Shown here in pieces: positions 1 to 9,779 of a stretch of DNA of 64,000 nucleotides; positions within the stretch are counted from its first letter, which is position 1; each line of letters begins with the position of its first letter. This stretch comes from Agrypnia vestita. Lineage: Eukaryota > Arthropoda > Insecta > Trichoptera > Phryganeidae. The translations under genes and the position numbers were made by a program. The notes under the pieces were generated by a model that had not been told where the DNA came from, did not search any database, and saw only the letters and a program-made list of their open reading frames with translations. Where the stretch lies: assembly GCA_016648135.1 (NCBI GenBank), contig JADDOH010004230.1, positions 124,001-188,000 on the forward strand. Direction: 5' to 3'.

Positions 1-87
1 AGTAGTGAGTTCCATGAGAAATAAATATACAATACTCCCCCGAACATGTGTTATATTATAGGTGGGACAGATAGGATATAGAAATGT

Positions 88-265
88 TATCAGGTTTTCA
101 CGGCCATTCAGAATCTTTTGCGTGTAGTTTTCTGGGATATTATGCCGTGTATATGTGACCTCTCTGGCCGACGTTTCGGATTCCATTGCAGGGGCTGATG
201 ATGGATCCTGCAATGGATCCACGACACGTCCCTGACACGGCATAATATTCCAGAAAACTACGCAC
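88..265 (-). repeat. Penelope-like element 3' end folded into a hairpin
   Basis: The stretch after position 90 (ttttcacggcca..cagaatc) matches the same-orientation tail at 31286-31312, which belongs to a Penelope-like element. Positions 127-151 and 235-259 are inverted copies of each other with one mismatch in 25 bases, so the element end is present in both orientations around a loop holding the cattgcagg..ctgatgatgg signature. It appears to be two opposed 3' ends or a foldback derivative. No coding part is left. Confidence 0.65.
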
Positions 266-660
266 AGTAAGTCGAAAAATATATTCAAGTATATTCAGAT
301 TGATAGCTATAAAACAACGAATCAAGAAATAGCAAGTAATAGGTAATTGTAGTCAAAATTTGTTTTCGTTATAAATATTATCTTCTTATGTATTACTCTT
401 TTTTTAAAAATTCAAACAAAAATACAACGTAAATTATTATTTTGTAATATTTAAAGAAAATGCAAAGTTGATGATACTTTTGAGTATTGAAAAAGTCATG
501 TTGGTATTTTGCTTAACTCGGTTGTAATAACGATCGGTTGGCGACACTGATAAAGCGTTCTGATCTGAAAAGATACCATCCGGGATAGTGGTTATATTAG
601 CAGCAGTGAACAGGCACCACAGGAGAGGTCGGCAGGAAGGAACACCGGAGAGGCGCTGCA
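266..660. other. Non-coding stretch, probably intron of gene A
   Basis: AT-rich up to about 590, then moderately GC-rich. It lies just downstream (on the minus strand) of the signal-peptide exon of gene A, so it is most simply the start of that gene's first intron. No acceptor followed by an RVARGYGG-type exon is visible here. Confidence 0.4.
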
Positions 661-671
661 CTAGGACTCAC

Positions 672-738
672 CCGCGGGCTGGTGGGGAGCGCAGGCCGCC
701 AGGGACGCGAGCGCCACCAGAAGTAGACAGGACTTCAT
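672..738 (-). CDS. Gene A (partial): signal-peptide exon of a secreted protein
   Basis: Minus-strand ATG at 738-736 opens 22 codons plus one base and ends at a strong GTGAGT donor (671-666). The peptide starts MKSCLLLVALASLAAC and continues APHQPA: a positively charged start, a Leu/Ala core and small residues before a likely cleavage point near residue 16-18, i.e. a secretory signal peptide. The exon is 67 nt and ends in phase 1, exactly as exon 1 of gene D, and its promoter is nearly the same, so it is probably another member of the glycine-rich family (inference). The remaining exons are not in the first 670 bases and must lie beyond the left edge, so the mature protein is unknown. Confidence 0.72.
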
Positions 739-782
739 GACTGCTGAGATGTCCTCCGCTGTCGCCAGCGCCTGATCGACTC

Positions 783-850
783 TGGGTCCTCTTCCCTGCG
801 GCCAGCCTTATATAGGACGCTCCGGGCCGGGTTAATCCTGACTCCGAACC
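783..850 (-). promoter_or_regulatory. Core promoter of gene A
   Basis: On the minus strand TATATAA lies at 814-808, followed by GGCTGGCC. An initiator-like CCAGAGT has its A at 783, 31 nt from the first T of the TATA box, and about 45 nt of 5'UTR precedes the ATG. Upstream, 850-826 carries TTCGGAGTCAGGATTAACC, which recurs with few changes before gene D (33596-33571). The match to the promoters of genes C and D is far better than chance. Confidence 0.75.
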
Positions 851-949
851 GTGTTGTCACGATCATGATCGGTTCGCTAAACACCAAGAAGTATCGCTTA
901 CCGGATCTCTTCCCAGACAACACTTTCAAATGATCAACACTTTTATTGA

Positions 950-2120
950 TAAAAGCGTTATTTCATGTAATTAGATTTCCACGTGCCTGTGCGGCGGCGG
1001 AGGTTCGAGCTTCGTCCTGAGTGACCTCCGAGTTAGCTCTATTTCCATAAATGCTTATGTTAGTTTGGAAATAAATATGTTCTGTATATGAATATCTATT
1101 TTCTCAAAAATATACTGTTATATCAAATAAAAACTTCAAAATATTTAGCCCTAGGCTCCGGAAATTACCCAAAACCAGGCTGTATAAAAATGAATATTTA
1201 ATTTTGCCAGCTTTAACCATCATACTAATATATTATATTTACACAACCTAGATCTAGTATAATTTGAATATATTAAAATCATTAAAATGTAAATGCTCCT
1301 GGACTGACCGAGTAACCGATGAAGAACTTCTCTGATGGATCAATAGAAGTCGAGAAATTATACTCACAATAAAAAGGAGAAAACAGCTCGGTCGTGTCAA
1401 GAGGGGAAATAACCAAAAAAATAATCTAAAAACTACGATTTATCATGAGAGAAACAATCTGTGTAAAAATAAGTCTGATTGGTAGACGAAATTACTGACA
1501 GAGAATTTGAAGCTATTTAATATTTTAAACTATTAAGGGATGATCGTCATGGTATTTATTACCTATTTCACCCATCCATTGAACGTTTTTAGCCACTATG
1601 TTCAAATGTGTAATTTATTTATGTTCCGAAATATTTAATTAACTTTTGTACAAAAAATAATAACAACTTATTCGCACGGATGATATTTAAAGGTTATAAA
1701 TGAATATATTTACGATTTCCATTTAAATTATATTGTTTGTCTTGACAAATACTATATTGGATGTACTATTACATGAACAAAGTAAAAGTCATGATTAATA
1801 AGGTATATTTGAAGTATTCAATATGATACTTGACTTGAAAACACCTGTTATTTTGATAAAAGTTTTAAAATTTTGGAACTGAAACATCTTTTCAGTCTAA
1901 TATTGGTGATTACAAAAATAATTTACTTAGTAAAAAAACATTAAGTAATAAATAACTTAAAATAAACAATAAATATGTAAGAGAATTGAAATTTAACAAA
2001 CGTAAGACGTCATTAGTGCCATTTGTTGACATATTAGGCCAATAACTATATTGAATGTATTATGATTTCCGTACTTTGAAAAGTGATTTCTTTTTCAGGA
2101 AAAAAATACGAAAAATGAGA
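950..2120. other. AT-rich intergenic DNA, nothing recognised
   Basis: Separates the promoter of gene A from the 3' end of gene B. No ORF with family resemblance, no clear repeat termini and no RNA gene seen. Confidence 0.5.
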
Positions 2121-2127
2121 TTATAAT

Positions 2128-2291
2128 TTTATTAATTAGTTGGCATAGATTTAACAATTTAATTTTTTTTAAATAAGTGCACGAACTTAATAGTATATTA
2201 TATATCTTGGTATATTATTAAAAGTAAAGTTAGCAAAACTCCTCCAGTAAATCCGATGGAATTATAGAGGTTGTCGAGTGGCTTTAATCAC
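2128..2291 (-). other. Candidate terminal exon and 3'UTR of gene B
   Basis: The minus strand reads a pyrimidine-rich tract and TTTTCAG at 2298-2292, then G TGA TTAAAGCC from 2291. Joined to the phase-2 end of exon 2 (GGC AA) this gives AAG TGA, Lys-stop. An AATAAA lies at 2133-2128, about 160 nt on, comparable with the 3'UTRs of genes C (180) and D (215). This is a best fit chosen by eye in AT-rich DNA. Unlike C and D, it does not carry the ACACCACTAG sequence. Confidence 0.45.
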
Positions 2292-5200
2292 CTGAAAATA
2301 ATAAAAAAAAGAGATTTGTAAAGTCTGTTTAATTTATTTTCATTGAATGAAGTTTCTTAAAAATATACTATAAAAATTAATAATTATCTCTGTTTATAAC
2401 CATTTGATTTATTTACTGAAACCAACAAGCCACGGAAAATAAATTTTCTTTCATCAGAGTGACTTTTGGAGTCGCATAAAGTAGGTAAAACATGTTTTAA
2501 GCCAAATATCATAAATGACCAAAATGAGAATTGATTCCAATGATTTACAATCGATAAGGTCATTATCCCATTTCTTTCATGGCAGCATATTTTTATATTT
2601 ATGCCGTTTGTTACTAGAAATACTTTTGAATCATTATTTTTAAAATTTAAATTTAGTGAATAATCCGTTTTTGTATTTTAGTAGAATCGTATTTTAGAAA
2701 CCATTTGATTTCATTTAATGCACTGAAATTGTTTAAAACAAAGTTAATTATGAATTTGATTTAAAACAAATAACTGCAATGTTATTGCAATAAATATGAA
2801 AAAATAATATTTCTATTTCCTAAAGTTACAATTCGATAATTTATATGCTTTCTTCAATATATAAAAGTATTCTTAAATACATGTACATAATCAAAATATA
2901 TTATAGACGTCTTACAGAGACGAAGCTATTTATATGGGAGAGTAAGAATGGAAGTATTTGGGTGTTTATAGGAATCAACCTATCGTAAGGCTGGCTTAAG
3001 TGATCACTTTACACAGTATAACGTTCACGATTCCACCCATGATTGACCACCACATATATAAATTTATTTATTTAATTAAGTAGTACATTTGTTGTTTATG
3101 TAACACGTTTCACTTTGACTTATGCTAACACCATCTGCGGTTGAAATTTATCATTCTCATGATTCAATATATCTGTTTTTGACTAGAGTATGAAGCAATA
3201 TTTTTTTACGCATGTATGACATTCATCTGAATTATTAACAAATATAATAGAATACTCAGTTTTACGCCAATTATTAGACTATTTTTTTTTATATTCACAA
3301 TATTTATCAAATTAAATTTTTTTAATTTTTCAGTTCAATTTTTAAATTCAATACAGGATTTTTATTCCCAGGCATTGCATCTGGGGACGAAATCCACTAG
3401 TTTGTCCTTGAAAAATTTGAACATACCTATTCGAAAATATTGTACGCATGGAAATACTTATGTACAGCCTGTATGAAAATTTTTTTTTGCTTTGTTCTTG
3501 CGATTGGTTGAAGTAAATAAACGGAAACTTCGCTGGAATAAATTGATATTCTTTGTTCAATATAACAACCGTGTGAGCACGATTTCGAGAACGTTCTACA
3601 TAAAACCGCAAACACCATTTTAATAATAAAACCATCAATCAATAATATATCCAAATGAAAATTATGAGATCGTTGGAGTTGAATCACATAAAAAATTTGT
3701 TAAAACAGACTCATATGTGAGGTATAAAAAAGAAAAGGCAGTAATAAAAAAATATATATAAAAATAATGTTTTGAATGCAGTCACCGAGGATTACTAATT
3801 TAAAATGTACTGAATTCTAGAATTTATGTATCTATTCTTATCCAATTTGTATCCAAATCATGTTTTCTATCAAATTATAGGCTACGCTTTCTTTAATAAA
3901 ATATCGAACGCAGTACATTATAAATTAGTAATTTTCGATGATTGCATTCAATTTTTTTTTGGATACTGGTGACTTTGCTTTTATACCCCACATATTAGAA
4001 TGTACATTTAAAACCAAATTAATTAATTAATTGGAAAGACGTACAGAAAAAGCAAATCCACGAGAAAGTATTTTTTCGTGGATTTCAATTTTTATGTAGG
4101 TACGTCTTTCTAATTGACTAATTAATTTGGTTTTAAATTCTACAGAACTTTGTTCTGAAAAAATTGCAACTTCACAATAAGAATGTGTTCTTGAATATGT
4201 ACATTTAATTTTGAAAAACGATTGCGTATCCTACATAAACGCATAATATTATCTCCGTCTGTGCCCAATAGCAATATAAAATAAGCATACATATAACCCT
4301 CTCCTAGCGCAAGAGTTAGTCTCATATTGGAGAGGTAATAATTTATCTATTAATTATAGTTTTAATAGGCAAGAATAAAATAAAATGTAATAAACTGTAT
4401 GTAATATTAAACGAATAAAAAATATTTTCTTTTTCATTCGAAGCAAACACATTGTGGTGAGACGTAATATCTTTAAACAAAATATCATATTGTTTAACAC
4501 CATTTTATTGAGTTATTACCAACTAGTGTCAGCTGAGCCTTCATCAGGGTTGAATATTACTTATTAGTATAAAGTGATATTTTATTTAAAGAAAAAAAAT
4601 CTTATTCTTAAGGCCACAATGACATTACAATTATGCCTTGAGCTCTATTATACAATATTTTCCTTTCTTTAATCTTGACGTTTGAATGATAATTGACATT
4701 TCGGATTGAAACTTTACGCGCAGGTACGCCCTTTCTATTTTTTGTCTTACAAATATATCCAAATGATCGTTATATACATATCATTGTACAGCAATAAAAA
4801 TTATAGCAATATTTTTACAGCAGCTGTTTGTATCACATGGCAACATAAAACAAAAAAAGGTAATACGCCATTAATTTTATCACATGAAATTGTGTTATTG
4901 CGCGTAAAAAGAAAATATTTTTTCTATGTCATTACAGTTGATTTTTTAACAAATAAAAGCTGCAAAGTAAATCATTTAAAGATAATTTGCTTAGTACCAA
5001 GGTACTAGAAAAATATTTAAATAATTAATATTAACGGTTATATTAACATAATTTTGTCAAATATTTTTTATTTTTAGTTTAATAAAAAAGAAAAAAGAAT
5101 TACGGATATATAATGTTCAATCTCTTGCAAGTGATTTACTTACTCACTTGCCATATCCGTATGATGAAGAGGAAGCGCTTGCTTGGGCTTGGGACTGGGA

Positions 5201-8033
5201 GTAAGATCCTCCACCCCCATTCCCATAGCCTCCCCCTCCGCCGCCGCCATATCCTCCGCCCCCTCCTGGCTGCACGCAGCCGCAGTCATTACCCTGGTGG
5301 TATCCTCCTCCGCCCTGGTGGTACCCTCCCCCGCCCTGCTGGTATCCCCCTCCGCCGTGGTGCTGTCCGCCGCCACCTTTGCTGCCGCCGCCGATGACAG
5401 GCACTATGACGACGCCGATGGGGTACACGATGCCTCCGCCGCCACCGTAGCCGCCGCCGCCATGTCCTCCTCCGCCGCCATAACCTCCGCCGCCATAACC
5501 TCCTCCGCCGCCGCCCCATCCGCCCTTCTTGTGCTTGAACTCGGTCATGTGAGCGGCGCCCTGGGCCAAGCCTCCCAAGTGTCCCTCCCCGAAGCCTCCA
5601 TACCCTCTAGCTACCCTTTTGAGCGGTTCGTTCTCTAAATGTACAAAAATCATGTGAAAATCTTTTGATTACAACTTGATACAATACAATTTGATTAAAT
5701 ATGTCCCACTCGGTTCAAAATAAGTTGGAATTTTTAAAATATTTCTATATGCGGAATGGAATCACAACAAAATAATCTTTTACAATGGCAAGAAGTAGTA
5801 AACAACGGGTGTACAAAATATTTCAATAACATAATGAAACTAAATAAGGATTTTCATAAATACAATACAAAAAGTGGCGACAATTTACGGCCTGAATACA
5901 GAGGCAATACTTAAATGAGGTACGCTTTAAGTGTTATTTTGTACGGCAAATTACGCTTTTAGCGCACTTAAACCTTTAATTCACAAGTATTGGTCACAAA
6001 AATTATTCAAAACATTAATTTTTAATGTTCAAAATCGACATCCTACCAAAGGTAATACAAAATATAGTACACAGAGAAATTTCAATTTTAGTGCAAAAAG
6101 TTTGTTATGAAAAACTTTAAGTAACTATTTTTATATACAATAATACTTATGTTTTTAATGTGAATTCAGGTATTAGGCCATATATAGTATGAAACGAAAT
6201 ACAAATCAAAAATAAAATAATTAAATGATACACATTGGATAGAAACGGCGCAAGATATCGGAGGGAAAAGGGTGAGGTGGTTAGGATAAGTGTTGAGGCG
6301 TGAAAAGCCTTAATGTCTATATGTGGACAATTGGCGAGAATAAATTTGGTGATGGCACTGAAATATGTAGTATAGTTCATTGACTGAGCTATGTAGTATA
6401 ATTTATTGGCTTTTTTCAAATATAAATACCTATGTTATTAATGTTAAACAAATTAATGACGATCAAGTTATATGATTTATTTATATTATATTTATTACAT
6501 GCACATAAACTTTTTAGATTACAAAAAATAATCACAAAATCATGTACCAATAACATGCATCACAAATTGTAGAAAAAATATTTCAAAACGTAAGATAATT
6601 AAAAATTAAGCATCCATCGCATATCGTAAAATACATTACTTAATATGCAGTGTTTTAACGATTTTTCTGGCCGAAGTTGCAGGGTCCATCATCAGGGCTG
6701 ACGTGTTGATACTCGTATATATGACATTGTATCGTGTGCAATATTGATCCAAGTTATGATGAAAATATATCCAGGTTATTTTCACAATTTTTGAAACTGT
6801 TTATGTCACAATTTACATGCGAATTCATAGTGGCATTAGTTTTATAATTATTTATGTGGAAAAAAGTGTGCGCCTTGAACGACGAATAATAGTATTAAAA
6901 CCTATCGCAGAGAGTAAAAGAGCAATCGATGTTGTTGTGCAATATATTATTAAGAAATAGTACAATGAACTTTTTCATGGGGGGGATCTGACAAGGCACT
7001 GAAAGAAGAAGATATCCAAAGAATATCATTTAAAATTTTTCATATTTTTATAATCATTTCAACGAAATGCAAATCTAATTTCAAAGAAATGAAAGACTAA
7101 CAAATATATAGTGAAAACCTGACAATAAGTATTGAATAACTCGTGAAAAACACCCATATGTTTCAGAATATTTTGATTATGTCCAAATTTTTCAGAACAG
7201 AACTGGATTGTTGTCACAGGGACATCAATAATCAATGTATATTATAGATGTCTCACAGAGACGCAACTGTATATTTTTTTATTAAGGGAGAGTAGGTATA
7301 GAAGTCTTTATGGGTGTACATAGGACTTACGACCTATCGTACGGTTGGCTTAACTTAACTCGACTTAACTCACTTAAGACAACCGTACGATAGGTCGTAA
7401 GTCCTATGTATACCCATAAAGACTTCTATACCTACTCTCCCTTAATAAAAAAAAAATACATACAGTTTCGTCTCTATGAGACATCTATAATATACATAAA
7501 CCCATATGTTTGTCCAATTTTTACTCGCGTACCTATATAAGATTCTGTGATTGAATAAATGCATTTTAAATATCACAATTTTTAAAACAAACGTACCTAC
7601 CTAGTATTTTTTTTGTAAAACATATATTTTTTAGTATCGAAAACGGTACAACTTTCATTCCAAATGCACGTGACGAAATTACTGCATCTTACCTAAAAAT
7701 GCTTCACTTCAAACTAGTCAACTAGTATTAAAATTCTACCGATATATAATGTGATAAATGAGTGAATTATATTTATATTTTTCGTCGTTTTTATTATTTT
7801 TTTAAATGAATATTATAATTTTAACCGCACTGTTTAATGTCTGCGAAAAAAAAGAATTCGTTGTCATTGAAATTGCACATTATCATATTTAAAATATTTC
7901 TTTCTCTATAAATATGGATTTAAAGTGGAATCAAAATGAACACATTATAATTTAATACAGGAAGCTCACCTGAGTCGAGGGGCACGCTGACCACCAGCGG
8001 GATCAAAAGCAGTAGCCCCAGGAACGTCTGCAT
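2288..8033 (-). CDS. Gene B: secreted glycine-rich protein with RVARGYGG motif
   Basis: Joined minus-strand exons: 8033-7970 (21 codons plus 1 nt), 5634-5148 and a candidate last exon 2291-2288; 184 aa predicted. Exon 1 is a signal peptide (MQTFLGLLLLIPLVVS, then VPLDS). Exon 2 follows the acceptor ACATTTAG and begins ENEPLKRVARGYGG; R-V-A-R at 28-31 is a furin-type site that would release a protein beginning GYGG. The body is GGYGGGG-type repeat, interrupted by a short region with AHMTEFKHKK, a hydrophobic patch IVYPIGVVIVPVI (90-102), GGYHQG repeats and a lone CGC pair (139-141). The tail is SQSQAQASASSSSYGYGK. The stop is AAG TGA whether the AA|GTGAGT donor is spliced to 2291 or left unspliced, so the C terminus is secure. 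Role unknown: cuticle, silk or glue protein, or a glycine-rich antimicrobial peptide. Confidence 0.83.
2903..3240 (+). mobile_element. MITE family 1 copy, right end lost
   Basis: Begins TATAGACGTCTTACAGAGACG, a variant of the terminal repeat of the complete copy at 9435-9766, and stays alignable with it through the inner GGCTTAAGTGATCACT motif to the region ending ATTCATCTGAATTATT. The right inverted terminus is missing. It lies between genes A and B, within the 3' flank of exon 3 or intron 2 of gene B. Confidence 0.7.
3714..3994. mobile_element. MITE family 3: nested inverted repeats
   Basis: Outer inverted termini TATGTGAGGTATAAAA (3714) and TTTTATACCCCACATA (3979-3994). An inner palindrome runs from TTTTGAATGCAGTCACCGAG (3770) to GATTGCATTCAA (3940-3952), with AGGATTACTAAT against ATTAGTAATTTTCGAT. 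A second copy sits at 62445-62616. No coding capacity. It lies in intron 2 of gene B. Confidence 0.75.
4007..4137. mobile_element. MITE family 4: near-perfect short palindrome
   Basis: Starts TTTAAAACCAAATTAATT and ends AATTAATTTGGTTTTAAA. GGAAAGACGTAC (about 4032) pairs with GTACGTCTTTC (about 4100), and AAATCCACGA pairs with TCGTGGATTT around a tiny loop near 4068. The whole 131 bp can fold into one hairpin. It sits 12 bp from the family 3 element. It may be a small foldback transposon, but only one copy is seen in this window. Confidence 0.65.
4140..5140. other. Intron 2 of gene B, nothing further recognised
   Basis: AT-rich. A short plus-strand ORF at 4706-5008 has no recognisable domain and no promoter or poly(A) context; it is treated as chance. 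Confidence 0.5.
5640..7200. other. Intron 1 of gene B with weak LINE and Penelope traces
   Basis: Around 6232-6340 the plus strand translates, with stops, to a peptide like KRVRWLG.VLRREKP, which recalls the C-terminal region of RTE-type LINEs. At 6660-6710 the gccgaagttgcagggtccatcatcagg motif matches Penelope-like 3' ends elsewhere in the window. Otherwise AT-rich, no gene. Confidence 0.45.
7243..7489. mobile_element. Palindromic derivative of MITE family 1
   Basis: The left arm 7243-7347 and right arm 7380-7489 are inverted copies over about 105 bp with very few differences, separated by a loop of about 32 bp (ttaacttaactcgacttaac). Both ends show the family terminus TATAGATGTCTCACAGAGACG. 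This looks like two opposed copies of one end of the family at 9435-9766, not the full element. It lies in intron 1 of gene B, where the transcript could fold into a very stable hairpin. Confidence 0.85.
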
Positions 8034-8081
8034 GACTGCTAGTACGTTGCTATTTGTTTGTGTCTACTCTTATTCAAACTC

Positions 8082-8118
8082 AACTAATTTTCTACAAAGA
8101 AACATCGAGTATTTATGT
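8082..8118 (-). promoter_or_regulatory. Possible core promoter of gene B
   Basis: Minus strand CATAAATA at 8117-8110 and ATTAGTTG with its A at 8085, a spacing of 32 nt, about 50 nt upstream of the ATG. Both boxes are weaker than those of genes A, C and D, and the conserved GGCTGGCC after TATA is absent. Confidence 0.4.
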
Positions 8119-8335
8119 ATTTCTTGAGCTGGGTAAATTCTGATATTTTAATAACCCCGATAACTAGGAGTTATTAAAGTTATAATTTTTATAAATAATT
8201 ATTGTTAATCATTGCAAGTATACTGCAGTGTCGGAGTAAGTGACGATTTCACATGAGGATTTCCCCGTAGTACGATTTTTTAATCGAAAATATCAATGTT
8301 AATGAGGTCATTCTACGTAGAATCTTTATTTCTAG

Positions 8336-8880
8336 TATATTACAAATTCCTTTCCTCTTATCTTCTTCTTCTTCTTCAGCCTTCATCTCTCCATTTCTGG
8401 ATATAGGCCTCTTCCATACCCTTCCATCCTTTCTTGTAGCCATTTCTTTCCCCCCACAGCGGCTATATCGTCGGCCCATCTCTCTTGAGGTCTTCCGATG
8501 CCTCTTTTATTCTCCCAAGGTCTGCATTTCAGAACTCTGGGAGGCCATCTTGTAGCATCCTGACTTGCAACATGTCCTGCCTATTGCTATTTTAGCTTCG
8601 TTACACGATCCATGATATCCATTACTCTAGTTCTGCGCCTAATTTCGTAATTTCTAATTCTTTCTCTTAGGTTTACTCCAAGCATGGATCTCTCCATGGA
8701 TCGTTGCGTGCATTTGAGCTTTTCTTCAGCGGATCCTGTAACCGCTAGGAGATGCGTCCCCAGGTGGCGGATAGGGGAAAGCTCGCCAGATATGGAGGGC
8801 AGGAGGGATATAAAATACCTCTCGCAGACCAACAGGCAGTAGCGTCAGACCCATAATGGGCGGCTACAAACAGCGTCTGT
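8336..8880 (-). mobile_element. RTE-type LINE, C-terminal remnant
   Basis: Minus-strand pieces read LRERIRNYEIRRRTRVMDIMDRVTKLK (split here: LRERIRNYEI, RRRTRVMDIM, DRVTKLK) and, in another frame, RGIGRPQERWADDIAAVGG. The RRRTRV.D...R..KLK...GRP..RWADDI order is the conserved C-terminal tail of RTE-clade endonuclease/reverse transcriptases. Frameshifts and stops show it is dead. A related copy lies at 44020-44290. Confidence 0.75.
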
Positions 8881-9434
8881 TCCCTATATTAAGGGCGGCT
8901 GATTTAAAACTCACCAATCCGTTTGGCAAGCGTGGTGTTTTAAAGCCAAACCCCTTAAAAATAAAATGAACCCGAATTTCATACTTATCTTATCAGAATA
9001 CAAATTAAATAAATAACAAATGCATGAAATGTCTGCACTACTTACTTACTTACTAGAAAAGTGCCAGCGTAGCAGGTACAACCCCGAATAAATGTTATAC
9101 TCGTATTTTGTTCCCAAATTCCTCAGCATGCTCCTAATTTTATAAGTACAGTCATCTCTCACAATAACAAAATCCAAGGGACTGAGCGATTTATTTCGTT
9201 ATTCAGAGTTGCGTTATAAAGAGAGAGGAAAAACTCTTATCCGTAACTGAAGCATAAATTCTTTATTTATATATTTACACCATTATTTATCACTAGTTAG
9301 AACTAATTAATACTTAAATTACATAAATTAAAATTTTAACAAGTCAGTCTTCTGTTATTCCTAAATACTTCGTATCTGATCGGATTTAAAAAAAAAAGGA
9401 TACCATACAAGACTCTCTAATTTAAAAATAAATT

Positions 9435-9766
9435 TATAGAAATCTCACAGAGACGAAGCTATTTATATGAGAATGTGTATGGAAGTATTTTTATACGATG
9501 GCCCAGGGCTTAAGTGATCATTCTACACAAAGCAACATTCACCAATTCCATTGTAAGAACATCCACACACTAGCAATTTTTTTAAGTTCTATATATGTTC
9601 CAAATTTGAGAATCTTTAATTTATTTGAATGGACTATGCTAGTGACATCTATATTTTTATAAGTGAAATAAGTACTAAGCAATATTGTTTTTAATATACA
9701 TATATGTATGATATTCTTCTGAATTATTTAACATATAAATAGTTTCATCTCTGTGAGACTTCTATA
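9435..9766. mobile_element. MITE family 1, complete reference copy
   Basis: Terminal inverted repeats: TATAGAAATCTCACAGAGACG at the left and CATCTCTGTGAGACTTCTATA at the right, with matching CTATTTATAT beyond. Length about 332 bp, no coding capacity. The TA at both ends may be a target duplication of Tc1/mariner type, although AATTT on both sides would also fit. Other copies: 2903-3240, 7243-7489, 19050-19233, 25690-25960 and 40062-40280. Confidence 0.85.
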
Positions 9767-9779
9767 ATTTATTTTAATT

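Noticed and set aside
5183..5638. Plus-strand 151-codon Ala/Ser/Val-rich ORF
   Set aside because: Shadow of gene B exon 2; no start context and no homologous feature in the other two genes.
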